Positions 25,101-36,966 of a DNA stretch of 64,000 bases are shown here, piece after piece (the stretch's first letter is position 1; each line of letters begins with the position of its first letter). The notes under the pieces were generated by a model. That model searched no databases. It was given only the letters and a program-made list of their open reading frames with translations, and was not told where the DNA came from. The position numbers were made by a program, and so were the translations under genes. Location: contig NC_092578.1 in the NCBI RefSeq assembly GCF_037975245.1, positions 1,364,001 to 1,428,000 of the forward strand. Direction: 5' to 3'. The DNA is from Apostichopus japonicus. Taxonomy: Eukaryota; Echinodermata; Holothuroidea; Aspidochirotida; Stichopodidae.

Positions 25101-28100
25101 TTGTGTTACAAATATCACCAGCCATGAGTGTACCAGTTTCGTCAGCGCACTTCCTCGCAATACGTAATGCATCTCGGTTCATATTCTCCAGGTCGGTTAA
25201 CCGGTTGACCAGTTTCAGCTTCTCCCGGTGTCCATAATACTGTAACAAGGAATACGCGTAGGCCAGTTGATTTATATCGATATGGCAACTTTTGCGTTTA
25301 TGTACTATACCAGTGTTATGTGGGACAAAATACCTTTGACCTCCATATAAAATGTAGAAAGTTTGCTGATAGCATGCAGATGGAGGTAAAACCTCCATGT
25401 TTTAACCAGTGGCTTCGCCAAGGGGGGGGGGGCCAAGGGGGCACGTGCCCCCCTGGAAAACCTAGTGCCCCCCGAGTGCCCCCCATCTGAGATTTGGGTT
25501 GGTAAAAAAAATTATATTTTGTTATATTCAACTCCCATCATCTGAGTTGGTTTAGACAAAGAAGCACAGTAATTCGTATTTTCTTCAAATGAGTTGCGAA
25601 AAAATGAAAAAGTTTATCCTTGAACATCGGGTATCGATCACAACAGGTGTCGATATTTACATTGAATGTGTCAGTGCTCACGCCATACCAGCGGATATAC
25701 ACGTCCGCTTCGCGAGCTACATGACTGTGAGAAGGGAGGGTACTGCAATATGTTGCCTTGGTCTGAGGTTGACAGGTTAGGAGCTGACGAAATGTGAGAA
25801 TGTGAGGGTCCGCAGGCACCATACTTGCCTATATTTGTGGACCCATATATTAACCCTGTTGTGTAGGGGGTGCAGAGGTCATTTGAGGTCAGATGCTTTA
25901 GGAACAAATGGCGAATGTTCACACCTGCATACTGAGCCATACTCGATGTGTGATCAAACTTTGGATTGCATGGTGAGATCCCTGATAGGAGCCAATAACG
26001 ATGCTGGAACCTGTTACATCTTAATAGATAATGGGAGAAAACGAGAAGGACAAGAAAGGAGTCGGGGGTCATGCACACATTAATTCAACAAATAGTTCTA
26101 CTGATAGGGTTAGGAATAATATCGACAGCATGTGGTTCATATCCTTTGCAAAATTCTGCGCGTTGTTAAAATCATTACCTCAAAAATAGCAATTTCTGGA
26201 GATATTTTCAGATCGAATTTAGCATCAAATGTGGCAGCATTTTGCACCTAGCCCATCCTCCGTATGCGAAAATTTTCCAAAGGGGAGGGGGCAGTGGCGG
26301 CGGAACCGGGGGGCTTGGGGGGCTCAGCCCCCAATGAAAAAGTTGAGGGGGCAAATGCATGATAAGCCCCCCAATATTTACCAAGGCTCCGAAACGTGCA
26401 TCTGCCCATTTTTCAATGCATACTTGTCGATCTGTCCGATGCACACATATACTATATAGGTGTAAAATTTTAGTAAATGCTGGGGGACCCTCGGCCCGTC
26501 CCCTGGCTATAGACCACATTGTCACCCCAACGGCGTCTTCACGCCCCGTGAAAAGTGGAAGCAGTGAGTGTGAGTACCGGTAAGCGCAACACAACTTCGT
26601 CTTAGGCCAATGACTTGCTTCATTTCAGCCAGTTCTCCAACATCCCACACTCAAAAAAGTCTTTGCGAGTACACTACGAGTAATAGCTACTCTCTTTAAA
26701 CACCATCGAATATACAAATTACAATGTTTTACAGACTTTTACGTGCGGTCTGAGAAATTGCAGGCTTGAGACCCATATTTTAGGGCTAGCTATTCGCAGC
26801 ATAAAACACTCGGGAAGTGCCGTTTCCGGCCATCTGGGGGTTTGAAAAACCCAAAATTTTCTTGTACGCTCCGCGCCAACCAATGGTGGCGCTCCGCTTA
26901 GGTAGTCTCTACACATTAGCCCCCCCCCAATAATTTTCCCGTTCCGCCGCGCCTGGAGGGGGTACCCCCTTCCCTTAGACCCCTCCCCCAGGACGGCGAT
27001 ACGTATCCACCTGAGTGCCCCCCATCAAATGCTGGTGCCCCCTGTGCCCCCCAGACTGAAAAGTCTGTTGACGCCACTGGTTTTAACTCCATGCTGATAG
27101 GAAGTACAAAATACATAGTGCATGATAAAATGAGTAGGCCTATACTCATCAGTGGCGGCGCCAGGAATTTTTAGTTGGGGAGGCTAAGGGGGGGCTGAGC
27201 CATTTTTTTGGGTGGCTTACAAGATTGAGTGATCGCCGTCCTGGGGGAGGGGTATAAGGGGAGGGGGTTCCCCCCTCCCCTTTTGAAATTTTCCCCAATC
27301 CTGGAAAGGCCTACATGCAAAATGGTGGTAATTTAGCGAGGCTTTTGTCACCTGAAAATTTCTCCAAAAATATGCATTTTTTTGTGAGTAACTTTAGTCA
27401 AATTAGAATGGAAGATACCAATTCACAGTTTTCGTATCACTAAAATATTACCTGCTGTGAAAGATCCAATTCCTTTGCTGGTTACATCTCTATGTTCCGA
27501 CGTCTCTATGTTCCGACGTCTCTATGTTCCGACGTCTCTATGTTCCGACGTCTCTATGTTCCGACGTCTCTATGTTCCGACGTCTCTATGTTCCGACGTC
27601 TCTATGTTCCGACGTCTCTATGTTCCGACAATTTTTTTTACCCAAAATTATTTTAGACCAATATATTTTTATGACCAAATTTTTTGACACCAACATGTTT
27701 TTGGACCAACTTTTTTCCGACCAAATTTTTTTTTGACCAAACTTATTTTGGTCCCAAAAAATTTGAGTGCAAACAATTAAATTTCGGGTCACAAGCAATT
27801 TTCGGTCACAAGCAGTATTTGGGTCATAACAAACTTTGGGCCCTTTTATTCCTGAAAAAAATTTGGTGCGTCCAAAAAATTGTGTCCCCCAAAAAGGTAG
27901 GTCAGAAAAATGTTGGTCCCAAAAAATGTATTCCCCCCCCCAAAAAAAAAACAATTGGGTCTCAAAAAATTTGGGGCCAAAAAAATTAAGTCCCCCCAAA
28001 AAGTTTGGTCTGAAAAATGGGGGACCAAAAAGATTGAATCTCCAAAAACAAATTGGGTCCGAAAAAATGTTGGTCAAAAAAAAGAGTCCAAACAATTTGT

Positions 28101-30327
28101 CGGAACATAGAGACGTCGGAACATAGAGACGTCGGAACATAGGGATGTCACCCCTTTGCTCAATTATTATATCGCGCTCTCTGACACAACTCCTGTTTTA
28201 GTCTGTATACACGCTGTTTGTGAAACGCACACGACATTGCCGTATGAGAACACCTGTCGGTGAATTGTTTTTATCAGTCACCAAAACAAGGCTTCCTGCA
28301 CCACAACTGAGTCAGTGACTATTATCATGTGAAAAATTCATCAAAATTTCCATTGACCATTGTAGCACTGCGTTATGGCTGACAAAATTTGGGTAGGCTA
28401 TATCGTTTCAATGAGGTTTTTTGGGGGGGCCTATTTCAGTTGGGGGGCTAATGGGGGGCAGACTACTTCAGTGGGGGGGGGGGCTAAAGCCCCCCAAGTC
28501 CCCCCTTGGCGCCGCCACTGATACTCATGCAGCTAGTCCATGTATACAACGTTGTTATAACAATGCTTGTGAAAAGGAAATTATATTTTCATCCGATGAC
28601 CTTATTCGTGACCTTTGACATGAACTTATATATCATTAACTCACTATAGAGAAGGATCAAGTCAGCGTGTCGCCTATCACGTCTCTGACCTTTACCATTC
28701 TTGATGATGTTAGACTGCAAAGTATAACAGCAGACGTCGCGCTTGTGTACAAAAACACACATACCGACATGTCTGCTCGATCAGCTGTTCATCTGCCTCA
28801 AGATGAATCAAAGTAACTATTCCCTTGGCAAATTTTCACTGCTCGTGAAAATGTACCGTCGGCATTTGTCAAGCTTTTAGCCTTTATTACCCCGTGTGGT
28901 AGACATAACTCAGCTTGTCTGTACCAATCACGCTACCGGGGGACTTCCCATAGGGTTGCAGCCGCAAACCGGCGCACGCAACTATATATAATACAAGTTA
29001 CCTCGCAAGTCTCCATTCATACACCTGGGTGAAGTGATGCAATGGAGATAAAGTGCCTTGCCCAAGGTCACAACGCAATGATCTGGCCCGGGACTCGAAC
29101 CTGTAATCCTTAGATCAGAGTCCACTGCCTTAACTACTTGACCACATTGCAACGCCTTCTCACTTTCAGACAATAATTAATTGATCATCATATAACTAAT
29201 TGAATCTTCATGAAGTGTGGTCTTTGTTATTTTTTAAGGCTTTCTACATCACCATTGTCTTACCGTAATTCCCCCTTTTATTTTATCTTTTCTTTTTTAA
29301 AGTCATTAGTGAATATTCTCTTTCGGATAATCTTGGGTTATCTGCAATTCAAGAAAACCTTCAAAACCCGAACTTCACTGATATCGGAGAAAGTTTTCAG
29401 TCAGATAGAGAGAACAGCATTAAAACGGCAAGATTATGAAATAATATTTGAAATTAATGAAAGGATGACTTTATAGGCCGAAATTTAGTCTTGATATACC
29501 ATGTTCGAGAAAACAAAAACGAAGAAATGCTTCTACAAGTATTCCGGTTTCCAAGATATTAAAGATAATAATATCTATGGAATGATTACGTCAACTCCTC
29601 TGTATAGGCGTTAATGTTTATGCTAATAATCCTTTGTTTTGACAAATTCTAACGAACTCAACCAAGACATGTTCTTTTAATTTCACATACACAACAGAGC
29701 ATGCATTCAATGATGATATTCAACACTGTTTGTCTTTGAAATTTGTTACATATTGTAAACATGTCAATTTTTATATCTTCCCAATGAATTTTGTATTGCA
29801 TCTGATGAATTAATAATGGTCGGTGTATAGTCCGGTCACTAATTACTGTTTAAAGGTTAATTTCTTAAATATTCAAAAAAAGCTATATAGAGATAAAACC
29901 TAGACTGATAACAGCGGTTCCCAATGGTCTGTTTCAATATCAACATTAATGTTTGTGTCTGCAGTCATTCTTTTAAATTAAGAAACCATGACTTTGTAAA
30001 TTTGAGAGTTATGCATTGAACACCTTTAGACTAAAATTTGCGAAATTCAAATTTAGTCCGTATATAGCAACACATTTTTAGACATAGAGTATTGTTAGGC
30101 TACATAATAACTTTTGGAATAAATTCATTATCATACGGTAAACGCTTGAACTACGTCACTTCCGGCCCGGACAAATTCCTCATGAAGTTGTCTGACCAAA
30201 TCGGGTCGGTCTAAGACCACCGTGGGTATGAAAGGTCCAGCCTGGATGTAGCATCTCCTCTCAAAGTTGAATATGTACCCCTCGGCTACCACTACCTTCT
30301 CCCCACAATGAAGCCTCTCCATTAACC
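22111..30327 (-). CDS. BHMT-like homocysteine S-methyltransferase, first exon not found
   Basis: Exons in transcription order 30327-30137, 25239-25045, 24258-24147, 23604-23408, 23128-23047 and 22388-22111 join in phase to about 351 residues. The fold is the zinc-dependent homocysteine methyltransferase TIM barrel (BHMT family), which transfers a methyl group, from betaine in BHMT itself, to homocysteine to make methionine. Zinc ligands are visible: Cys in VVGLNCSRG and the Cys pair in [10 protein letters not shown]. Other landmarks are GAGSDVV-like [18 protein letters not shown] and [10 protein letters not shown]. It is clearly divergent from vertebrate BHMT and stops about 40 residues after the Cys pair, so the C-terminal dimerisation arm is absent. 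The most 5' exon opens after a splice acceptor with two bases of a split codon, so an initiator exon must lie upstream (right); I could not identify it. The substrate is inferred from the family. Confidence 0.85.
25407..27079. mobile_element. hAT-like element with 8-bp TSD, carrying a nested insertion
   Basis: The ends are CAGTGGCTTCGCCA at the left and GACGCCACTG at the right. The flanking 8 bp are identical: GTTTTAAC at 25399-25406 and 27080-27087. CAGTG termini with an 8-bp duplication identify hAT. The interior holds a second element at 26,292 and about 0.7 kb of unrecognised sequence with no convincing transposase. It lies in the intron upstream of the second traced BHMT-like exon. Confidence 0.85.
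26292..26955. mobile_element. Nested hAT-like MITE inside the 25,407 element
   Basis: The ends CAGTGGCGGCGGAAC and GTTCCGCCGCGCCT are inverted repeats. GGAGGGGG occurs at 26284-26291 and again at 26955-26962; removing the insert and one copy restores the GGAGGGGGTACCCCC context seen in related elements. The last base is ambiguous between element and duplication. Confidence 0.7.
27150..28520. mobile_element. hAT-like element, 1.37 kb, with minisatellite interior
   Basis: Perfect termini CAGTGGCGGCGCC and GGCGCCGCCACTG are flanked by identical 8-bp duplications ATACTCAT (27142-27149 and 28521-28528), fitting the hAT nTnnnnAn pattern. The interior consists of a 16-bp tandem repeat and a long self-complementary low-complexity block. 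The reading frames of up to 184 codons across it are composition artefacts. It lies in a BHMT-like gene intron. Confidence 0.88.
27488..27630 (+). repeat. 16-bp tandem repeat (9 copies) with inverted copies at 28,098-28,150
   Basis: The unit GTTCCGACGTCTCTAT repeats nine times without visible change. Three copies in inverse orientation (GTCGGAACATAGAGAC) sit at about 28098-28145. The 470 bp between the arms is made of short GACCAA-T-run and A-run-GGTC units that pair with each other. Confidence 0.9.
28985..29158 (-). repeat. tRNA-derived SINE
   Basis: On the minus strand GGTCAAGTAGTTAAGGC (A box) and GGTTCGAGTCC (B box) are followed by a body containing GTGACCTTGGGCAAGGCAC, typical of tRNA-derived SINEs. 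BHMT-like intron. Confidence 0.65.
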
Positions 30328-31475
30328 CTGAAATGAAAGAAAACCAAAACTTTATGGCGAGGGCAGTCTAAATGGCTGGAAGTGCAACCGCGTGGACGTG
30401 TTGAAGACCGTAACCATGCAAGCGTGTCTCAAGATAGGAATCCCTAGCGTCTATAAAGATCTGTGCTGTTTAGCATTAACGTATCTTTAAACCAACGTAA
30501 CGCGATTGCGTGAAAGCGCATTCAAACATGCTAACGCGCCGCGGGTGAACCGTAAAAACTGATGGGCTGGGTGATTAACTATTTCTAAGTTCCATAAACT
30601 TTCAAACAAGTTGCGTTATAAAACAGTTATAGTTTGTTCTGAAAAGTTCTGTTGCATGTTTTGAAAGATCTATATATCGAATATCGAATAATTACGAACA
30701 AACTTGCAAAAATACAAATTTAAAGACAGCAATGCATTTGTGATTAACCACTGACACCGTGATACTGCGGTTGATTCCATATCATCGACGGGATTAAAAG
30801 TCTCAAGTTACACACTGTACTTTCATGTCACCGCAAAGCATATGCTTGTATGAGCAGTATGCAGCCATATCAGTAATTATAGAAGTACAGAGTGGTACTA
30901 TTAGCACTGGGAAATTGTCCCAAGTTTCTGTTTTTCTCAGATTTTGTTTCTTTATGGTAATTTCACGTCCCGTTTTCAGAGCACTCGTCGGTACTGTCAG
31001 TGCGAGCAGTATGTGAAACAAACATCCAATTAGCCGGGTTTGTCATCGCCACTTGACAATAGGCTTGAACTTCGGTGCATGGGAGTTGTGTGTGTATGAA
31101 GAAGGACCGGGTGGGGGGGGGGGGGGGGGTTCGCAAAAGTACGAAGCTAACCATAAAATGAAGTTTGATTAGTGATTTTTAACAGAAGACTGTATTTATC
31201 TGTTGAAACGATTTGAAGGGGTGGAATGAAAGTTTCCGCCCTTCCAAACCTGAAAAAACTGGTCGACGTCCCTGTCCACTGCATGGTAGGATCGAGGCCT
31301 ATATCACTATTTTATAACTTGAGGTGATATCCCCATTCCATATGCCCTAGCTCGCTGTTCACAGGACCTGCACGCCCACTCATCCGTTCGCCCACGCTAC
31401 CCCTCATTCCGAACCGACTTGCACCACCCTGTCCCTCTTTCAACCCCCCTGGTCATTTTTTCGTGGGGTTTTGCA
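30328..31475. other. Region upstream of the traced BHMT-like exons
   Basis: It should contain the missing first exon and promoter of the BHMT-like gene on the minus strand. I could not identify either. It contains a poly-G run near 31,110-31,130 and no convincing ORF. Confidence 0.4.
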
Positions 31476-31603
31476 CTGTTCAAATTTACGGCAACATAAC
31501 TTCCTGCTACAGAAATCGAACCGAATCCCGAACTTGTTCGCAGCAATATTGAAAGATGAGGTCTTTTGATGAATAAACTGACTTCATGTACAAAAGACAT
31601 TAA
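31476..31603. repeat. Left part of target-site tandem duplication, unit A
   Basis: This 128-bp segment matches 44742-44869 in the same orientation, differing at a few positions. Together with 44625-44741 it forms a 245-bp unit interrupted by the large element. The last six bases (31598-31603, CATTAA) are the left target-site duplication. Confidence 0.9.
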
Positions 31604-31737
31604 TACGATGGCCCATTAGGGCCATAGTGAAAAAAAAAATTGTCAAGTAAAAAAAAAAAAAAAATCAAGTGAAAAATTGATAAGTGAAAAAAAAAAATTG
31701 ACAAGTGAAAGAAAAAAACAATTCCAACCAAAGAATT
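31604..31737. repeat. Left terminal inverted repeat of the 13-kb element
   Basis: Pairs with 44492-44618. The first 26 bases are identical to the reverse complement of the right end; beyond that come A-runs separated by TCAAGTGA-like spacers and CCAACCAAAGAATTAATCTG. The outermost bases themselves form a small hairpin (ATGGCCC, ATTA, GGGCCAT). Confidence 0.9.
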
Positions 31738-31738
31738 A

Positions 31739-32200
31739 ATCTGTCATGACAGATTATTTAATCTGTCGTAACAGATTATTTAATCTGTCGTAACAGATTA
31801 TTTAATCTGTCGTAACAGATTATATAATCTGTCGTAACAGACTATTTAATCTGTCGTAACAGACTATTTAATCTGTCGTAACAGATTATTTAATCTGTCG
31901 TAACAGATTATTTAATCTGTCGTAACAGATTATTTAATCTGTCGTAACAGATTATTTAATCTGTCGTAACAGATTATATAATCTGTCGTAACAGATTATA
32001 TAATCTGTCGTAACAGATTATATAATCTGTCGTAACAGATTATATAATCTGTCGTAACAGATTATATAATCTGTCGTAACAGATTATTTAATCTGTCGTA
32101 ACAGATTATTTAATATGTCGTAACAGATTATTTAATCTGTCGTAACAGATTATTTAATCTGTCGTAACAGATTATTTAATCTGTCGTAACAGATTATTTA
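31739..32200. repeat. Left subterminal array: 21 copies of a 22-bp hairpin unit
   Basis: Core ATCTGTCGTAACAGAT (6-bp arms around CGTA) repeats every 22 bp, 21 times. The first copy has CATG at the centre. The 6-bp spacer alternates between TATTTA and TATATA, and one copy has a single change (ATATGTCG). Confidence 0.95.
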
Positions 32201-35135
32201 ATTACACATAGATGCCTGCTCTTGTACGGAGACTTCGACGTGCCATATTACTTCTTCTATGAGCGAAATGTCAGTTAGTTCAGATTGAAAAAAGATTGAA
32301 AATGAAGCAAATTAATTTTTGGGTCGATTTATCCTGTATTCCTGTAACTATGAGGAAACGACTATGGTAGTGTGTTTATGTTGGCTACACACATCAAGCA
32401 AAGAGTGTGGAACGCCAAAACCGACCAAAATGCAGTACAAAATTATGTGAACCTTATATGTGAATAAAAAGTTCCCGCTTCATAATGACGTGGAACTGTA
32501 TAAATCCATTTGTGGCACTATTGGCACCGCCAAATTTTAAGAACGCATTTTGGGGGTAAATTTTGGTGGAAAACAAAATTTATTACGGCGATGTGCATTT
32601 ATGGAATAATGCCCGTTTGCTCCTAGTTCACTTTTGGTGCTACATGTTCAAACTTCAGCTGCGTGCTAATGTATCGAAAGCTAGGACAGGACATTAAGAG
32701 TTTATCAGAATGGTAACAATGTATGCCACTATGATATTATAACACATTGTCACAATTCCTGATTCTCAAAGCAACAATTATTTGCCAAATTTTCTTTTAT
32801 TACGTCAAAAGAAATATTTACCATCTTTAAATTCTAAACTAATAAACGATGTGTTTTCCTATTTTCGAGGGTATGAAAGCATAATAATTAAAAATATAGG
32901 GAGGGTTCTCTATATAGGGAACTTTGGATGATAAGTTACAGATCTATTGGTTAGGTAAACGTAGCAGCCGGGGGGGGGGGGGATATCCGTGGGAGGCAAA
33001 TCCCTATATCCAATTTGAACTTGAATTATCCCACTGTTAGAACGCTTAGTAACCGTTTTTTTAGTTCGGAACTTTGATGTTTGGGACTTCTGTATGGCAT
33101 GACGCGAGCTAAAAGGTGGATTTTCAAGCGACAGGGTGGGAATTTTGTCTCTTTCAGGTTTTCCGTCCCACCTAACCTATTTAATGTTTATTAACGAAAG
33201 TTTGCATGACCTGAGTTGGTCCAAACTAGCAGTGGAATCTGCAATGCTTGGCTCTTGATCCCTGACTTGCCGAACCTATATGGTGAAATCATGAATATCT
33301 CTGAAATAAAGTTATTTTTAGGCTAGTTTGATCAGAACAATTATCCTGCATGTCCTCTTTACATCTACTTTCAGTGGCGTAGGAAGGTACTTTTGAGTGG
33401 GGGGGGGCTGAAGACTGATGGCCGGCCTGGGGGAGGGGTCTAAGGGGAGGGGGTGTCCCCCTCCCCTTTGGAATTTTTTGCATTTCCAGGTAGCCTCAGA
33501 TGCAATTTGGTGCAATATAGCACACTTCAACACCCAATCCATTTTGTAAACTTAATTTTGTATTTTCACCAGGCCTTAGATGCAATTTGGTGCTCCAAAT
33601 GAGATTTTTTCTCATTTGGAAATGAAAAAGGGGTTTTCTGACTTGCGAAGCGGGGGGGGGGGGGGGGGCGGAATGATACTTCCGCCCCTCCACATTTTTC
33701 ACTGGGGGGCTGGCGCCCCCCAGCCCCCCCGGTTCCTACGCCCTTGTCTACTTTACATTACAAGTTTGTGTAACTGTGCACGATCACATGATAGCTTAGT
33801 CATTGAAAACATGCTTGATAACAGAGGCGCTCGCAGAAATATAGCCAGGTCCGAAAAAAGGTGGGGGGGGGGGGATCCTGTAGCGTGGACAGCGCCACCA
33901 TTGATTCACAAACATGTCCTTAGATTTTCAAAGTCCAGAAAATTTGGAAAAAAGCAAAACTGACGGAAGGAAAATGATTACTAGAATGAACTTCTGAATT
34001 TTGATACCCCGTATAAACTCATCTATATCCCCTTCATCGTACACAAACGGATGACCTCATGGGCATTAATTTTATTTAAAGCAGCTTTAACATGGCACAT
34101 CAAAGTCCCCGTACAATGTCCATCTCTGTTAGGACAGATGAAATAGTCTCTCATGACAGGTTATTATCTATGCGGTCGTCATTGTAACGAATCATTTACC
34201 AGTAGGAAGGAAATTTCGGACTTCAAGGAAACTTGAAGGAAATTTCGGAGGAGTTCTACATAATAAGAACATTGCATGTAAGCACATTTCATTTGTAGCC
34301 AGTGTTTTTTAATTACACATTTTGCTATACCGTACTGCAGTTGTAGATACATATTACCGTAGGTAAGCCCAACCATACTAACAATTAACAGAGATATCGA
34401 GAAGAGGTGAGGGTTTTCACGTTCCTTTCCCCAGTTTCCTACCTAAAAAGTTGTTCGTATCATTTACTATCAGAGAGGGCGAATCAACTGTCATTTGGCA
34501 AAGAACCATTACATTGGCTCCTATTAATTGTCAATATTCCATTCACCAAATCACAAGGTAAATTCTTGGTAGGTTGTGCATGCTTGATATAGGTTTCTAG
34601 TAACATACAATTGTCGTTCAATTTTAGAAGTATGAAACTAAATTAACATTTTTGGTTTACAGTGTTCAATAGTGATGATGGTGGTTGGGCCTGGGGAGGT
34701 GACAGGAGATAAAGCATGGAATATGAACTGTGAACTTATACGGTACTGAAAAATGTGTAACAATGGGGCGTAGTTGTTGCCATGGCTTCCCTGTTCGGGT
34801 ATTAGTGGCACATATCACAAATTTCTTAAAATATTTGTGGGGAGAACATGTTATACGAATGCGTTCTAGGAGAATCTGCTCAACTCCGTATAGTACAGGG
34901 AACTAAATTTAGTACGTGACTTATTAATTGGGAGATGTAAAGGTGAGAAATGCAACCCCGTACCCGCGGGTACAGGATTACATGCTCTCCTCTGTGGTCC
35001 ACATACCACACCATCGAATCCACTGTACTGCTGGGGTATAACTAAGTCGTGTACACAGAAGAGTAGGCAAGTTTACATAGCAATAATTGTCTTAGATGGA
35101 TTTCATTTGTTTACAGATATTTTGTTCAAGGCGTA
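32201..35135. other. Left internal non-coding region of the element
   Basis: No ORF of note. It contains the MITE at 33,372-33,746 and presumably the promoter and 5' UTR of the integrase gene; a TTTACAG acceptor-like site ends at 35,116, 19 bp before the ATG, suggesting a spliced 5' UTR. Confidence 0.5.
33372..33746 (+). mobile_element. hAT-like MITE nested in the 13-kb element
   Basis: 375 bp with ends CAGTGGCGTAGGAAGG and GGTTCCTACGCCCTTG, flanked by identical TCTACTTT at 33364-33371 and 33747-33754. The same family occurs inverted at 46,098. Its presence inside shows that it inserted after the large element formed. Confidence 0.9.
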
Positions 35136-36966
35136 ATGGAAGATCGAGAGGAAATTATCCGTCACTATTTTCGCCTTGGATACAGTTATGATGACATTTG
35201 TATTTCCCTTGCATCGCGTCATAACATATTGATTAGCAAGCGGCATCTGAAGAGACTTATTAACTTTCATATGGGTTTGTTTAGACGGAAGCATTATTCT
35301 GATATTAATGATGTTATAGACTTCATTGAGATATTGTTAACGACATCAGGACAGTTACACGGTTATAGGTGGATTCATCTTAAATGTATCTTGCATGGAC
35401 TGACTGTAAGCAGAGAAACTGTTCGCTTGATTCTTGGATTTCTAGATCCAGAGGGCGTTCAAGTTCGGCGGAGAAGAAGACTGAGACGACGCCAATACCG
35501 CGTTGCCGGGCCTAATTTCCTTTGGCACATTGACTCGTATGATAAACTGAAGCCATACGGCATATGCATAAATGGATGCATTGATGGATTCTCTAGGCAG
35601 ATGATATGGTTAAAGGCATACCACAATAACAGCGACCCACGGCTAATTGCCGGCTATTACATGGAATCGATTCGTGAGACCGAGGGATGTCCAGCCGTAC
35701 TCCGCACTGACTTTGGCACCGAAAATAGCATAATCAAACGTATACAGCAGTTTCTAAGGAGAAATGGTAATGATGCCCTAGCTGGCCCTAGTAGCTTTAT
35801 GCAGGGCACAAGCCATCACAATCAAAGAATCGAATGTTGGTGGAGTTTTCTTCGCAAACATTGCACTCAGTTCTGGATGAATGCTTTTAGTTACCTCAGA
35901 GAGGAGGGCATGTTCACTGGAACATACCTGGACAAAGCGTTGATTCAGTTTTGCTTTCTAAATCTTATCCAGGTAATGTATTTTGTATGTAGTCAAATAA
36001 ATCCATGCCATGTATTAGTAACAAATTGCTTGTTTTATGATATGTTTGCAAAATGATAAACCAGAATGCAGAAATGGATTAAGATGGGACAAATTTTGTA
36101 CTTCTGATTATGATGACCAAATGATAGACTTGTGCTTGAACCAATGTGATTCCTCAGCATACAATATGCTATTATAACCATGAGATCTCTCCAAGCTTCC
36201 TCATCTTGAGATATTGTGTCCACATTGTTTTCACAAATTGATGCCTGTTAAACGAAAATAACCTTTGACCTCCATCAAAACAATAAGCTTCTTGTACTCA
36301 ATGCAGTACAACTATATACAACATATCAGACCTTTCCAAGCTTCCAGCCTTGAAATATGGTGTTTACTAGCTGGGCGTCACCAACACACACATACACACA
36401 CCAAAAATGTTACGATTATCATCTAAAAAAAAAAGGAGAGGGGGGAGGGGGGGTCATAGCAGATAGAACAAGAGCATGAAAAGAAATACTTCAAAATTTT
36501 GTGCAGCATATGATTTCTAGGTGCAGAAGGGTGGATGTGCGAATTCAATAAGCATTTTTCACCATGGAGGTTACATATACTATGACATGATTAACTTTTA
36601 ACCAAAATTCGGAAAATTCCAACTAATATTTTTTTACAGACAGAATTACATGATCTGCAGCTTGAATGGAACAACCATCGCATATCACCATCCAGAAACA
36701 GAATTGGTCCTTTCGGTCGACCAGAAATTATGTACACTGCACCGGAACTATATCAAACTAGGAGTTACCTAATGGAAGTGCAACAGGACGAAATAGAAGT
36801 TTGTGAGGAAGAATGTGTCTTTAGGGATAACTTTCCATGCGACAGAGATGTATATGAACTATGTTGTATTCAAATGGTAGATAATAATATTAATGTTCCA
36901 GTTACAGCATTTGATGCCATGATGTTATATGAACGTCTTAGAAGATTGGTGCTGGCTGAACTGTAG
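35136..36966 (+). CDS. Transposon DDE integrase, 2 exons, 387 aa
   Basis: Exon 1 35136-35972 (donor CAG/GTAATG) and exon 2 36640-36966 join in phase 0. An N-terminal helix-turn-helix-like region (about residues 1-50: YFRLGYSYDDIC, SKRHLKRL) precedes a short arginine-rich stretch (111-119) and an rve-type integrase core. The putative DDE residues are Asp133 in WHIDSYDKLKP, Asp192 in RTDFGTEN and Glu233 in NQRIECWW. A C-terminal part with NNHRISPSRN, MYTAPELY and a Cys-containing tail matches the family of integrase-core proteins that occurs in many copies in fish, corals and other invertebrates. No stop or frameshift interrupts it, so it may be active. The second exon restores residues that single-ORF translation would lose to intron read-through. 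Confidence 0.88.

Noticed and set aside
25671..26594. ORFs of 93-135 codons on both strands inside the hAT-like element
   Set aside because: No transposase motifs, overlapping in several frames, and bounded by element borders; no support for coding.
27586..28140. 184-codon minus-strand ORF and several overlapping ORFs
   Set aside because: They run through A/T-run minisatellite sequence inside a hAT-like element; residues are dominated by F, W, K and P from the repeat and match no fold.
31739..32200. CRISPR array interpretation of regularly spaced repeats
   Set aside because: The repeats are direct 22-bp tandem units with no unique spacers, mirrored at the other end of a eukaryotic transposon.
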